Of a stretch of 64,000 nt of DNA, positions 11,498 to 19,879 are shown in pieces. A model generated the notes under the pieces. The model saw only the letters and a program-made list of their open reading frames with translations. It was not told where the DNA came from and did no database searches. The stretch is from assembly GCF_017873335.1 (NCBI RefSeq), contig NZ_JAGGKB010000001.1, forward strand, positions 186,001 to 250,000. The letters are read 5' to 3'. Each line of letters starts with the position of its first letter. Positions within the stretch are counted from its first letter, which is position 1. The position numbers and the translations under genes were made by a program. The stretch is from Thermococcus stetteri (GTDB lineage: Archaea; Methanobacteriota_B; Thermococci; Thermococcales; Thermococcaceae).

Positions 11498-11832
11498 AGT
11501 TGCTCGGGCGTCTCTTCTTTTTCTTCCCGATAGACCTTCCCAATGTAGCTCATTATGTCGTGGATTATGAAAAAGCTCATGGCCGCGTCCACCGCATATA
11601 GCAACGCTCCAGACATCAGGTAGAAAAGCGCCATCAGGAACTCAAGGCCAGCAAAGACGAGTGCAATTTTAACAGCGGTTCTGTTTTCTTTACCTGTCCC
11701 GTATGCCAGTGCCAGAGCAAACAGTGAGAACGCCAGATAAACCTCGGAGCCCGTTCGATAGTAATACGCCATAAACATTAGCCCGTAGATTGTCAGGAGA
11801 AGTGTTGAGACCATGAGGGGCTTAAGCCTCAT
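11494..11832 (-). CDS. Small hypothetical membrane protein
   Basis: 112 residues with about four hydrophobic helices (near 5-22, 28-45, 52-70 and 74-95) and a charged C-terminal tail (YREEKEETPEQL). No family is recognised. Its start overlaps the stop of the Cas4-like nuclease gene by ATGA, so both are in one operon. The tight coupling suggests a shared transcript, but a functional tie between a nuclease and this protein is only conjecture. Confidence 0.65.
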   Translation of the reverse strand: MRLKPLMVSTLLLTIYGLMFMAYYYRTGSEVYLAFSLFALALAYGTGKENRTAVKIALVFAGLEFLMALFYLMSGALLYAVDAAMSFFIIHDIMSYIGKVYREEKEETPEQL

Positions 11833-12476
11833 TCCGAGTCCTCCCAGTCCCTATCCGGATAACAGATGTACCTGTATGGGCAGAACCTGCAGGCGTAGCT
11901 CTTCCAACCCTCGGGAAGACGGTCGTTTTCGTAGGCCTTTTTGACCCTGTAGAAGTGGCGTAGTGTCTCCTTGAACAGGGATTTGTCGTAGGGCACCTCA
12001 AAAACCCTGAAGTTGGGGCCTTTTATCACGGGAAAAGACGAGATGTCCAGCTTGTTGATGATTTTCATCGGCTCCTCGTGAAGCTTTATGTAATAGAGGT
12101 AGCCGTACTCAGCCTCTGACCACCGGAGGTAGACGTTGAGCTGGGCCAGGTGGTAGTCGTAGGGCACCTTGGGAAGGCTTGTTTTTCCCTTTATCTCGAT
12201 GGGGAACTCTTTGAACGCATCTATCCGCCCGTGTATCTCGAAGCCGAGCTTGCTGGAGCGCAGGACAAGGTGTTTTTCAAGTTCAACGCCAAAGAGCTCT
12301 TGCAGTATCTGTCCGAGTATCTGGTGGGTGTTGGTCCCCTGGTTGAGCCTGACCCTCACGAACTCCGGCCACTTGGGGGGATATCCCTTGAGCCTGAAGT
12401 ATATCCTTCTCGGGCATGTAAGGGCCTCGCTGGCGTAGAACTCAATGAGACCGTCGTTCTCTCCGTTGCCGCTCAT
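11829..12476 (-). CDS. Cas4/Dna2-like PD-(D/E)XK nuclease, stand-alone
   Basis: 215 residues. Cas4-like order: an N-terminal Cys in ALTCPRRIYFRLKG, a His in NTHQILGQ, Asp in GRIDAF, the E-x-K of FPIEIKGK, the Gln motif HLAQLNVYL, and three more Cys in CRFCPYRYIC. The four Cys are expected to hold an iron-sulfur cluster. Enzymes of this group are exonucleases that open or trim DNA ends. No CRISPR array or other cas gene is in the window, so a role in DNA repair is as likely as CRISPR adaptation. Start 12476 follows GGAGGTGA. A C/D sRNA lies just upstream on the same strand. Confidence 0.82.
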   Translation of the reverse strand: MSGNGENDGLIEFYASEALTCPRRIYFRLKGYPPKWPEFVRVRLNQGTNTHQILGQILQELFGVELEKHLVLRSSKLGFEIHGRIDAFKEFPIEIKGKTSLPKVPYDYHLAQLNVYLRWSEAEYGYLYYIKLHEEPMKIINKLDISSFPVIKGPNFRVFEVPYDKSLFKETLRHFYRVKKAYENDRLPEGWKSYACRFCPYRYICYPDRDWEDSE

Positions 12477-12531
12477 TGCTTCACCTCCGTAAGCGGGACG
12501 GATCATCGGCCCGCAAACCTCCCCGCCCCTG

Positions 12532-12586
12532 CGTCAGCTAATACCGACGTCATCACAGTTCAGACTGGGCAAGGGTCGTCATCCGC
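12532..12586 (-). ncRNA. C/D-box guide sRNA with its own promoter
   Basis: Minus strand: C box GGATGAC (12578-12584), guide CGACCCTTGCCCAGT, D' box CTGA (12560-12563), 4-nt spacer, C' box TGATGA (12550-12555), guide CGTCGGTATTAG, D box CTGA (12534-12537). All four boxes and the 12-nt D guide have canonical spacing. A TATA box lies about 28 bp before the C box. It lies about 55 bases upstream of the Cas4-like gene on the same strand and could be part of that leader before processing. Confidence 0.85.
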
Positions 12587-12606
12587 AAAGAAAAGTTGAG
12601 AGGAAG

Positions 12607-12618
12607 AATTTAAAGGTT
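12607..12618 (-). promoter_or_regulatory. TATA element for the C/D sRNA
   Basis: Minus-strand CCTTTAAATTC is centred near 12612, about 25-28 bp upstream of the expected sRNA 5' end. Confidence 0.5.
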
Positions 12619-12628
12619 CTGGTTTGGG

Positions 12629-12973
12629 TCAGAGAACAACTCGTCTTTTCCTCTTTATCGAATAGCTCAACCCATAGGACGGCCAGAGACTCGGGGGGCT
12701 TTCGTAGTGGTGCAGATTCCTCAAAACCTTCTCGGCATTCTTCTTGCTCTTGGCCTTGACCCTCAGCCTGCTTTCCTCAAGTTCAATCTCCGCGTCGGGC
12801 AGGTGCACCACAAGCTTTGAACCCATAACTTCAGGCCTGGCCCTCATTAAAAGCCGGCGGTAGTTTTCGTAGGCTTCCCTGCTGAGGGTCTGTTCCAAAA
12901 CAGTTTCTTCCTTCTTCTTACCAAAAAGGCCGAAGAACCGACTATTCGGGGGTTCATCCTCCATACCCTTCAT
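12629..12973 (-). CDS. Hypothetical basic protein
   Basis: About 114 residues, no family recognised. It has a short N-terminal stretch rich in Gly, Lys and Phe (RFFGLFGKKKEET), a central helical part, then a beta-like core (SKLVVHLPDAEIELEESRLRVKAKSKKNAEKVL) and a basic tail (SIKRKRRVVL) that could touch nucleic acid. Starts at 12973 (2 bases after GGAGGT) and 12964 (11 bases after) are both possible. Codon use resembles the neighbours, so it is likely real. Confidence 0.6.
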   Translation of the reverse strand: MKGMEDEPPNSRFFGLFGKKKEETVLEQTLSREAYENYRRLLMRARPEVMGSKLVVHLPDAEIELEESRLRVKAKSKKNAEKVLRNLHHYESPPSLWPSYGLSYSIKRKRRVVL

Positions 12974-13093
12974 CGACCTCCGGTTCAAACGTTGTCTATT
13001 TTTACTTCTCGCTGTCCCATCTTTTAAGCCTTTCCCATCGTTTTTTGACGAAACGACAGAACTCTTTTAAAGAGCTGGTCCGTGTTTACTCCG

Positions 13094-13930
13094 ATGAAGA
13101 CACAAGTCATCAAGCCCAGGATACGTGAAATACTCTCAAGGGAGCTTCCTCCGGAACTCGTTCCGCTACTCCCCAAGCACTGGGTTCAGATAGGGGACGT
13201 TCTGATTCTTCCCCTCAGGTCCGAGCTTGAGCCTTACAAGGAGAGGATAGCTGAGGTCTATGCTCAAGTTATCGGGGCAAAGGCTGTTCTGAGGAAAGGG
13301 CACATTCACGGCGAGACCAGGAAGCCCGACTACGAGCTCTTGTATGGAAACGACACGGTAACGGTTCACGTCGAGAACGGCGTCAAGTACAAGCTGGACG
13401 CTGCGAGGGTAATGTTCTCCCCGGCCAACGTGAAGGAAAGGGTTAGGATGGCGGAGGTAGCCAAGCCTGGCGAGCTTGTGGTTGATATGTTCGCCGGCAT
13501 CGGGCACCTAAGCCTGCCGATGGCCGTCCACAAGGGTGCGAGGGTTATTGCCATTGAGAAGGACCCCTACACCTTCCGCTTTTTGGTTGAAAACATCTGG
13601 CTCAACGGCGTCCAGGACTTGATGACGCCCCACAACATGGACAACCGCGACTTTCCGGCTGAAAACATCGCCGACAGGATTCTCATGGGCTACGTTGTCA
13701 CGACCCACGAGTTCATCCCAAAGGCTTTAAGCATAGCGAAGGACGAGGCGATAATCCACTACCACAACACGGTTCCAGAGAAGCTAAGGCCTGAGGAGCC
13801 TTTTGCAACCTTCAAGAGGATCGCAAGAGAGCACGGCTACGAGGCTGAGAAGCTGAAGGAGCTGGTGATAAAGCGCTACGCTCCCGGAGTCTGGCACGTT
13901 GTGGTCGATATCAGGGTTTACAAGAGGTAG
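13094..13930 (+). CDS. taw2: tRNA(Phe) 4-demethylwyosine aminocarboxypropyltransferase Taw2 (TYW2 homologue)
   Basis: 278 residues. It transfers the aminocarboxypropyl group of SAM to demethylwyosine at position 37 of tRNA-Phe. The protein closely resembles, from memory, the P. horikoshii TYW2 enzyme: KPRIREILS at the start, GHIHGETRKPDYELLYG, FSPANVKERVRMA, the SAM loop VVDMFAGIGHLSLP, and HYHNTVPEKL. ATG at 13094 matches the start of that protein; a TATA element CTTTTAAAG near 13063 lies about 30 bp before it, so the mRNA may be leaderless. Confidence 0.92.
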   Translation: MKTQVIKPRIREILSRELPPELVPLLPKHWVQIGDVLILPLRSELEPYKERIAEVYAQVIGAKAVLRKGHIHGETRKPDYELLYGNDTVTVHVENGVKYKLDAARVMFSPANVKERVRMAEVAKPGELVVDMFAGIGHLSLPMAVHKGARVIAIEKDPYTFRFLVENIWLNGVQDLMTPHNMDNRDFPAENIADRILMGYVVTTHEFIPKALSIAKDEAIIHYHNTVPEKLRPEEPFATFKRIAREHGYEAEKLKELVIKRYAPGVWHVVVDIRVYKR

Positions 13931-14086
13931 CTACTCCCTCTCTCCCCAGAGCGGCTCCCAGTCGTCGCAGATGAAGTTCATGTGGACGGTTTTCATATGC
14001 TTCCTGCATATCCCGTGGTTTGGCAGGCAGGAATCTATCGGGCCGAACCAGCGGCAGTTCTTGCAGGCTTTAAGGTTCGGATCCAT
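13931..14086 (-). CDS. Cys-rich mini protein, probable zinc binder
   Basis: A 51-residue open frame with five Cys and four His: CKNC near residue 8, then C20, H24, C27, H30, H35 and C40 (KACKNCRWFGPIDSC, HGICRKH, NFICDDWEPLWG). The spacing suggests one or two metal sites. No family is recognised with certainty. It lies 35 bases after the tungsten oxidoreductase on the same strand, and its stop is directly at the end of taw2. Its composition and strongly patterned Cys argue that it is a gene and not chance. Confidence 0.65.
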   Translation of the reverse strand: MDPNLKACKNCRWFGPIDSCLPNHGICRKHMKTVHMNFICDDWEPLWGERE

Positions 14087-14121
14087 TGGGAATCACCCGG
14101 AAAGAAAAGGAATGAGAGGGC

Positions 14122-16023
14122 TTAAATTCCAGCCCCGATGTCCTCCGCGATGTCCGGAAGGTCGAGGGCAATGAGCTTGGCCTTGGTCGGGATTCCGTCC
14201 CTGCTCCAGCCGCGGGCCTGGTAGTACTCGTCGAGCATCCTGTCGAGCTCCCACGGCGGTACATGCATACCCTTGCTGACGCCCTCCGGAATCGGTTCCC
14301 ACATGATTCTGTACGGGAGCGTGTCGTCCTTCCTGCTGAAGCCCTCGCGGACGTTAAAGGCCCTAGCGATGTTCATTATCCTCTCGCCGATGACCATCAG
14401 CTCGGCCTCGCCAATGTTCATGCCGGTGATGGCCTCGACGAGCGGCGGGAAGCCCTCGAGGAAGTACATGTGCCTTGAGAACTTGCACGTTCCGGTGGCG
14501 TCGTAGACCGCCATGAGGTTCTCGTGGAACGCTATTTCGAATCCCTTGTTCTCGCCCCTGGTCCTGTCAACGCCGTCGAACTTCCACCACCTGCCGACGA
14601 GCTCGGTTCCGTAGGCGCCGCTGGTGAGGTGGTCGGCACCGCGGACGTTCACGGCGAAGGCGAGCGCCATTCCCTTTATACCGCGGACGTCGTAGGCAGG
14701 CGGCTCCATGCCCTTGACGTGCATGGCGAACTTCTCGCTGCCCTTTCCGAGCCTCTCGCTGGCCCTCTTGACACCGTCGGCGAGGAGCTTTCCGAGGTTG
14801 CCCTCGCGGTAGGCCATCTTCCTGAGGGCCTCGACCGCTGCCTCTCCGTTGCCGAAGGTGAGCTCTATGCCGTCGGCCTCTTCCTTGGTGAGGAGACCGC
14901 GCTCGTAAGCCTCCATGGCCCAGGCGATGGTAACACCCGCTGAAATCGTGTCGAGACCGTACTGGTCGGCGAGGTAGTTGAGGTAGGCAACGGTCTCGAA
15001 GTCGTCTATCTCAAGGACTCCACCGAAGGAGTAGAGGGTCTCGTACTCCGGGCCGTCGACCATGAAGGTGCCCCACTTCTTGCTCTCGACCTTCACGTAC
15101 TGGCTGCACGGCTTGTTACAGAGCGGGCACGGCTTCCTGCCGACGCGGTACTTGGGAGCCCAGAAGTAGGGGTCTATGCCGATGTGCTCCCTTCCCTCCT
15201 CCTTGGCCTTCTCGTAGGCCTTCTTGAAGAAGCCCATCTGCCAGTTTCTGGTCGGGAAGGTTCCCCTCTCGCGGTTCATCCAGTCGAGGAACTCACCGCT
15301 TCCGTACCCCATGTCGGCCTTCGTAGCCGGGTGGTCCTTGAAGATGAACGCCCACTTCTTTATCAGCTCGCGGAGCTTCTCGGGGTCGGCTATCGGGATC
15401 TTCTTGCTGCCCTTGACGAGGATTCCCTTGAGCTTCTTGCTTCCGAGGACTGCACCGGGGCCACCCCTGGCTGCCTGCCTCTCGTCGGTCTCTATTATCG
15501 AGATGAGGCTGAGCCTCTCACCGGCAGGGCCGATGAAAGCGGTTGCGTAGCCTGGGTACTCCTCCTTGGCCTTGCTCCTTGCCTCGCCGGTGGTAAGGCC
15601 CCAGTAGGCGTCGGCTGGGACTATCTTTACCTCGTCATCGTTGATAACGAGGAGAACAGGCTCTTCGCTCTGGCCTTCGATTATGAGCATGTCGTAGCCG
15701 GCCCTCTTGAGCTGGACGCCGAGCTCGGCACCGGCCATTGACCTGCCGTAGCCTCCAGTCAGCGGGCTCTTGAAGTTGAAGGCCGTCTTTGAGCCCGTCC
15801 CTATACCGGTGTCAACGAAGAGACCGGGGGTTATTATCATCTTGTTCTCGGGCCCGAGCGGGTCGGCACCCTTCGGAACCTCATCGTAGAGAACCCTCGT
15901 TCCAAAACCGACGCCACCGAGGTACTTCCTCGGGAACTCCTCGGGAAGGGGCTCGACCTTAACTTCCTTGGTAGTCAGGTTAACCCTCAGAATCCTGCCC
16001 CAGTATCCACCTTTTGCCTCCAT
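14122..16023 (-). CDS. Tungsten-containing aldehyde:ferredoxin oxidoreductase family protein
   Basis: 633 residues, slightly longer than AOR (605) and FOR (619) of Pyrococcus. The family oxidises aldehydes to acids and passes electrons to ferredoxin with a tungsten bis-pterin and a [4Fe-4S] cluster. Seen: WGRILRVNLTTKEV at the start, SPLTGGYGRS, the cluster motif CPLCNKPC near residue 292, and the two pterin-binding motifs DQYGLD and DATGTC, the latter with the fourth cluster Cys. It is not AOR, FOR or GAPOR proper; WOR4/WOR5-like is most likely, and the substrate is unknown. Start 16023 follows AGGTGATTTT. Confidence 0.9.
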   Translation of the reverse strand: MEAKGGYWGRILRVNLTTKEVKVEPLPEEFPRKYLGGVGFGTRVLYDEVPKGADPLGPENKMIITPGLFVDTGIGTGSKTAFNFKSPLTGGYGRSMAGAELGVQLKRAGYDMLIIEGQSEEPVLLVINDDEVKIVPADAYWGLTTGEARSKAKEEYPGYATAFIGPAGERLSLISIIETDERQAARGGPGAVLGSKKLKGILVKGSKKIPIADPEKLRELIKKWAFIFKDHPATKADMGYGSGEFLDWMNRERGTFPTRNWQMGFFKKAYEKAKEEGREHIGIDPYFWAPKYRVGRKPCPLCNKPCSQYVKVESKKWGTFMVDGPEYETLYSFGGVLEIDDFETVAYLNYLADQYGLDTISAGVTIAWAMEAYERGLLTKEEADGIELTFGNGEAAVEALRKMAYREGNLGKLLADGVKRASERLGKGSEKFAMHVKGMEPPAYDVRGIKGMALAFAVNVRGADHLTSGAYGTELVGRWWKFDGVDRTRGENKGFEIAFHENLMAVYDATGTCKFSRHMYFLEGFPPLVEAITGMNIGEAELMVIGERIMNIARAFNVREGFSRKDDTLPYRIMWEPIPEGVSKGMHVPPWELDRMLDEYYQARGWSRDGIPTKAKLIALDLPDIAEDIGAGI

Positions 16024-16231
16024 ACTAAAATCACCTCGAAGGATTTTCGAACGGGAAAATATAAGCTCATCGAAAATAGGCTTACTTTACAAGGATTTTA
16101 ATAGTAACCGATATCGCCAACCCGCTGTGCACAGAGTTGAGGAGCATGCCATAAACTCGGGATTCGCGGGAATACAAGGTGACCAGAATTGTTAATTTGC
16201 CTCCGAGTTTTAAGAGACCGCAGAAACGTTC

Positions 16232-16319
16232 TGGTGCGGGGGCGGGGATTTGAACCCCGGAACCCCTACGGGACGGGACCCTCAATCCCGCGCCTTTGAC
16301 CAGGCTCGGCAACCCCCGC
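16232..16319 (-). tRNA. tRNA-Leu (GAG)
   Basis: A full cloverleaf on the minus strand. Acceptor stem GCGGGGG/CCCCCGC, discriminator A and an encoded CCA (16232-16234). The anticodon loop TTGAGGG sits on the stem CGGGA/TCCCG. A long variable arm, as in class II tRNAs, is present. T arm with GGTTCAAATCC. No intron. A TATA box TTTATAAA is at 16347-16354, about 30 bp upstream. Confidence 0.95.
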
Positions 16320-16346
16320 GTTGCCAAATATAGGGCATTCCAGTGA

Positions 16347-16354
16347 TTTATAAA
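16347..16354 (-). promoter_or_regulatory. TATA box of tRNA-Leu
   Basis: TTTATAAA, about 28-35 bp before the tRNA-Leu 5' end; a consensus archaeal TATA box. Confidence 0.6.
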
Positions 16355-16391
16355 CTTTACGGTATTTTCCGGCACTCTATAAACCGAAAAA

Positions 16392-16399
16392 TTTATAAA
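16392..16399 (+). promoter_or_regulatory. TATA box of tRNA-Lys
   Basis: TTTATAAA, 30-37 bp before the tRNA-Lys 5' end. It is divergent to the tRNA-Leu promoter, about 40 bp away. Confidence 0.6.
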
Positions 16400-16428
16400 G
16401 CCAATCCATCTCTATGGTTTCGGGTCGT

Positions 16429-16506
16429 GGGCCGGTAGCTTAGCCTGGTTAGAGCGGCGGACTCTTAATCCGCAGGTCGGGGGTTCGAATCCCCCCCGGC
16501 CCGCCA
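16429..16506 (+). tRNA. tRNA-Lys (CTT)
   Basis: Cloverleaf on the plus strand: acceptor GGGCCGG/CCGGCCC, anticodon stem GCGGA/TCCGC with loop CTCTTAA (anticodon CTT), T arm GGGGGTTCGAATCCCCC, discriminator G and an encoded CCA (16504-16506). No intron. Confidence 0.95.
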
Positions 16507-16576
16507 AAGCGCGTTTCTCCTCGGCGCGTTCTGAGTAGGAGCGCGTTGAATTACAAGATGTTAAGGAGTAAGGAAA

Positions 16577-17788
16577 ATGAGTTTTAGAGAACTTGGTCTA
16601 TCCAGTGCTTCAATCGAAGCAGTTGAAGGAAAGGGTTTTTCAACCCCAACAGACATCCAGAGGGAGGTCATACCCCTTCTGCTCTCCGCCGAGAGCGACA
16701 TCGTTGGCCAGTCAAAGACCGGAAGCGGGAAAACGGCAGCTTTTGGACTTCCGATTCTTGATTCAATAGAGGAGTCTGTAAAGGAAGTTCAGGCATTAAT
16801 ACTAACTCCCACAAGGGAGCTTGCCATACAGGTCACCGAAGAGCTCAGGTCACTTAGAGGTAAGAGGCGGATTTATGTTTACTCCGTTTACGGCGGACAG
16901 CCGATCGGACCTCAAATAAGAGCACTCGAAAGAGGTGTTCATATAGTAGTTGGAACTCCCGGAAGAGTTCTCGATCACATAAACAGGGGTACTCTAAACC
17001 TCGACGGCCTTAGATTTTTCGTTCTCGATGAGGCTGACAGGATGCTCGACATGGGCTTCCAGGAGGACATCGAGGCAATCTTTAGGGCAACCCCTAAGGA
17101 GAAGAGGGTCCTGATGTTCTCAGCTACGATGCCGATGGACGTTCTCCTGCTGGCGAAGAAGTACATGAGGAACCCAGAGGTTGTTATCGTCAGTAGGGAC
17201 GAGCTTGTCCCTGGAGAAGTTGAGCAGGAGTACATCGAAGCAGTTCCCCACAGGAGGTTTCAAATCCTCACGAAGATAATCTCGGGGGACTTCTATGGAA
17301 TAGTGTTCTGCCAGACAAAGGCTGAGACAAGGGAGCTCTCCAGCAGACTAAGGGCAGAGGGCTTCAGGGCAGAGGCCCTCAACGGCGATATGAGCCAGCC
17401 GGCGAGGGAGAGAACCTTCAACCGCTTCAAGGAACGAAAGACTAAGATACTAGTGGCAACCGATGTGGCGGCTAGAGGACTTGACGTTCCAGAGATAACC
17501 CACGTCATCAACTATTCAATTCCAATGAATCCAGAGCAGTACATCCACAGGATTGGAAGGACAGGGAGAATGGGTAAGAAAGGAAAGGCCATAACTTTCA
17601 TCGCCCCCGGAGAACTGAGGCGCTTCAGGTACATCACAAAGCAGGCCGGCGTCGAGGTGAGGAAATCCGAACTCAGCGAGGGCATTCCCAGGGAGTACCG
17701 CGAGAGACTGAGACAAGAAGAACTGGAGAGCGAATACAGGGGAAGGTGGGGTTCGATGAGGCCCCATCAGAGGAGAAGGCGCTACTGA
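16577..17788 (+). CDS. DEAD-box ATP-dependent RNA helicase
   Basis: 403 residues, a compact helicase with two RecA domains and a short basic tail. Motifs in order: Q motif (TPTDIQREVIP), Walker A KTGSGKT, PTRELA, GGQPIGPQIRAL, TPGRVLDHI, DEADRMLDMGF, SAT, then in domain 2 IVFCQTKAET, ATDVAARGLDVP and HRIGRTGRMGKKG. It unwinds short RNA duplexes and may act in ribosome assembly or RNA decay. The tail ends RPHQRRRRY, an RNA-binding type tail. It starts 70 bases after tRNA-Lys, with GGAGTAAGG before the ATG. Confidence 0.95.
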   Translation: MSFRELGLSSASIEAVEGKGFSTPTDIQREVIPLLLSAESDIVGQSKTGSGKTAAFGLPILDSIEESVKEVQALILTPTRELAIQVTEELRSLRGKRRIYVYSVYGGQPIGPQIRALERGVHIVVGTPGRVLDHINRGTLNLDGLRFFVLDEADRMLDMGFQEDIEAIFRATPKEKRVLMFSATMPMDVLLLAKKYMRNPEVVIVSRDELVPGEVEQEYIEAVPHRRFQILTKIISGDFYGIVFCQTKAETRELSSRLRAEGFRAEALNGDMSQPARERTFNRFKERKTKILVATDVAARGLDVPEITHVINYSIPMNPEQYIHRIGRTGRMGKKGKAITFIAPGELRRFRYITKQAGVEVRKSELSEGIPREYRERLRQEELESEYRGRWGSMRPHQRRRRY

Positions 17789-17878
17789 GCCTTTTCCGTG
17801 CTGTTCTCTTCTTATCATACCTAATTGAACTCTCAGTTTCTATAAAGCCAACCCTGAAAAGCTCTAGAAGAAGAGTTT

Positions 17879-17965
17879 TGGCGCCGGGGCAGGGATTTGA
17901 ACCCTGGCGGGCTAACGCCCACGGACTCTCCAGGCCCGCGCCTTCCCAGGCTAGGCTACCCCGGC
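17879..17965 (-). tRNA. tRNA-Ser (GGA)
   Basis: Class II tRNA on the minus strand: acceptor GCCGGGG/CCCCGGC, anticodon loop CTGGAGA on the stem CGGGC/GTCCG, long variable arm, T loop GGTTCAAATCC, discriminator G, and an encoded CCA (17879-17881). No intron. It lies directly behind rpsJ on the same strand. Confidence 0.95.
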
Positions 17966-17981
17966 GCATAAATGAGAGGAA

Positions 17982-18290
17982 TCAGGAGATGAGCTCGATC
18001 TCGATTGTGACATCCTCGGGAACGCGGATGCGCATGATCTGGCGCATGGCCCTTTCGTCGGCCTCGATGTCGACGAGCCTCTTGTGAACGCGGAGCTCGA
18101 ACCTATCGAAGGTAGCTGAACCCTCTCCGTCTGGGCTCTTCCTGGTGGTGATCCTTATCCTCTTGGTCGGGAGCGGTATCGGGCCGCTCATCCTGACACC
18201 TGTCCTTTCTGCTATCTGCTTGATCTGGTCGGTAACCTCGTTGAGGGCCTTTATGTTAGTGCTCGCCAGCTTAATCCTCGCCTTCTGCAT
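17982..18290 (-). CDS. rpsJ: 30S ribosomal protein uS10
   Basis: 102 residues, the archaeal uS10 length. It binds the 3' domain of 16S rRNA in the small-subunit head. The family core is clear: [39 protein letters not shown], and the closing [14 protein letters not shown] strand. It follows tuf by about 58 bases on the same strand, the usual archaeal tuf-rpsJ order, and tRNA-Ser follows it. Confidence 0.97.
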
Positions 18291-18348
18291 TTCCGTCCCT
18301 CCTAAAAGTTCAGGAAGATATCAAAGGAAGGAAAGATTGAGAAGGCCT

Positions 18349-19635
18349 TCAGTCGGCCTTCTGGATGGATATGACCATACCGGCGGCAACGGTCTGGCCC
18401 ATGTCACGGATGGCGAACCTGCCCATCTGCGGGATCTCCTTGACCGGCTCGATGACCATGGCCTTGGTCGGCCTGAGGATGACGATGGCTGAGTCACCGG
18501 TCTTGATGAACTGCGGGTTCTCCTCGACGACGTTACCGGTCCTCGGGTCGAGCTTAGCAAGGAGCTGCTCGAACCTGACGGCGACCTGGGTGGTGTGGGC
18601 GTGGAGCACCGGGGTGTAGCCGACGGTGATAGCGGTCGGGTGGTTGAGGACGATGATCTGGGCCTTGAAGGTGTCCTTCGGCCTGACGACGGTCGGCGGG
18701 TTGGTGGTGTGTCCGGCAACGTCACCGCGCTTTATGTCGTTCTTACCGACGCCACGGACGTTGAAACCGATGTTGTCACCTGGGTAGGCTTCCTGGAGCG
18801 GCTCGTGGTGCATCTCGATGCTCTTGACTTCACCCTGAATCGGCTTGTGGAAGATGGTGCTGGCGGGCTCGAAGATGACGACGTCACCGACGCGGAGGAC
18901 ACCGGTCTCGACACGGCCGACCGGAACGGTACCGACACCCTTGATGGAGTAGACGTCCTGGATTGGGATGCGGAGCGGCTTGTCAACCGGCTTCGGCGGC
19001 TCTGGGATCTGGTCGAGGGCCTCGATGAGGGTCGGGCCGTTGTACCAGGGCATCTTGTCGCTCTTCTTAACGACGTTGTCGCCCTCCCAAGCGCTGATCG
19101 GGATGATCGGGAAGTCCTTGTAGCCGAGCATCTGGAGGAGCTTCTTAACCTGGTTGGCGACCTGCTCGAACTTCTTCTGGTCGTAGTTGACCATGTCCAT
19201 CTTGTTGGTGGCGACTATGATGTGGTTGATACCGAGGGTCCTGGCAAGGAAGGCGTGCTCCTTGGTCTGCGGCATGACACCGTCGGTGGCGGCGACGACG
19301 AGGACTGCAGCGTCGGCCTGGCTGGCACCGGTGATCATGTTCTTAACGAAGTCCCTGTGGCCCGGAGCGTCGATGATGGTGATGTACCTGTGCGGGGTCT
19401 CGAACTTGGTGTGGGCGACGTCGATGGTGATACCCCTCTCGCGCTCCTCCTTGAGCCTGTCCATGACCCAAGCGAACTTGAAGGACTTACCCTTCTCACC
19501 CATCTCCTCGAACTTCTTGATGATGTTCTCCGGTATGTTCGCTGTGTCAAAGAGCAGCCTACCGATGGTGGTGCTCTTTCCGTGGTCGACGTGTCCTATA
19601 AACACAATGTTAACGTGCGGCTTCTCCTTAGCCAT
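18349..19635 (-). CDS. tuf: Translation elongation factor EF-1alpha
   Basis: 428 residues. It delivers aminoacyl-tRNA to the ribosome as a GTPase. G1 GHVDHGKST, the effector region [11 protein letters not shown]3 DAPGHRDF, and NKMD are all intact, followed by the two beta-barrel domains ([25 protein letters not shown]). ATG at 19635 lies 9 bases after GGAGGTG; a TTG six bases upstream is in frame but lacks a site. The promoter TATA is at about 19683-19692 with a palindrome in the leader. Codon use is strongly biased, as expected for a very highly expressed gene. Confidence 0.97.
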   Translation of the reverse strand: MAKEKPHVNIVFIGHVDHGKSTTIGRLLFDTANIPENIIKKFEEMGEKGKSFKFAWVMDRLKEERERGITIDVAHTKFETPHRYITIIDAPGHRDFVKNMITGASQADAAVLVVAATDGVMPQTKEHAFLARTLGINHIIVATNKMDMVNYDQKKFEQVANQVKKLLQMLGYKDFPIIPISAWEGDNVVKKSDKMPWYNGPTLIEALDQIPEPPKPVDKPLRIPIQDVYSIKGVGTVPVGRVETGVLRVGDVVIFEPASTIFHKPIQGEVKSIEMHHEPLQEAYPGDNIGFNVRGVGKNDIKRGDVAGHTTNPPTVVRPKDTFKAQIIVLNHPTAITVGYTPVLHAHTTQVAVRFEQLLAKLDPRTGNVVEENPQFIKTGDSAIVILRPTKAMVIEPVKEIPQMGRFAIRDMGQTVAAGMVISIQKAD

Positions 19636-19659
19636 TTTCAAACACCTCCATATTTTGGT

Positions 19660-19676
19660 CTAGTCTCGTTGACTAG
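19660..19676 (-). promoter_or_regulatory. Palindrome in the tuf leader/promoter
   Basis: CTAGTC-TCGTT-GACTAG has perfect 6-bp arms and lies between the tuf TATA-like AGATTTAAAAAGCC (about 19680-19692) and the tuf start. It sits where transcription should begin, so it can be an operator or a 5' leader hairpin. A second hairpin GGCGGG-AAA-CCCGCC lies farther upstream near 19716. Confidence 0.35.
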
Positions 19677-19879
19677 GATGGCTTTTTAAATCTTTCGAAC
19701 CTCGGCCCCCTCGGGCGGGAAACCCGCCGTTTTCGGGAGGGCCTCATGAGTTCTGGGTTTAACTCAAAAACGGGGTTTAAAAAGTTAACTAATGGGTGAT
19801 TTAGACTTGTATGTGATAAAACCGACCCCCATGAAAGGTCAAAGAGAAAACAAGAAGAAAGAGAACAGGGAACCCCGCA

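Noticed and set aside
11829-12476. CRISPR-Cas locus around the Cas4-like gene
   Set aside because: No repeat array and no cas1, cas2 or effector gene lies in the window; the neighbours are a membrane protein and housekeeping genes.
16082-16375. Minus-strand open frame of 97 codons
   Set aside because: It runs through the tRNA-Leu gene and its promoter.
18595-19689. A 364-codon open frame opposite EF-1alpha
   Set aside because: Same reverse-complement artefact; EF-1alpha is certain on the other strand.
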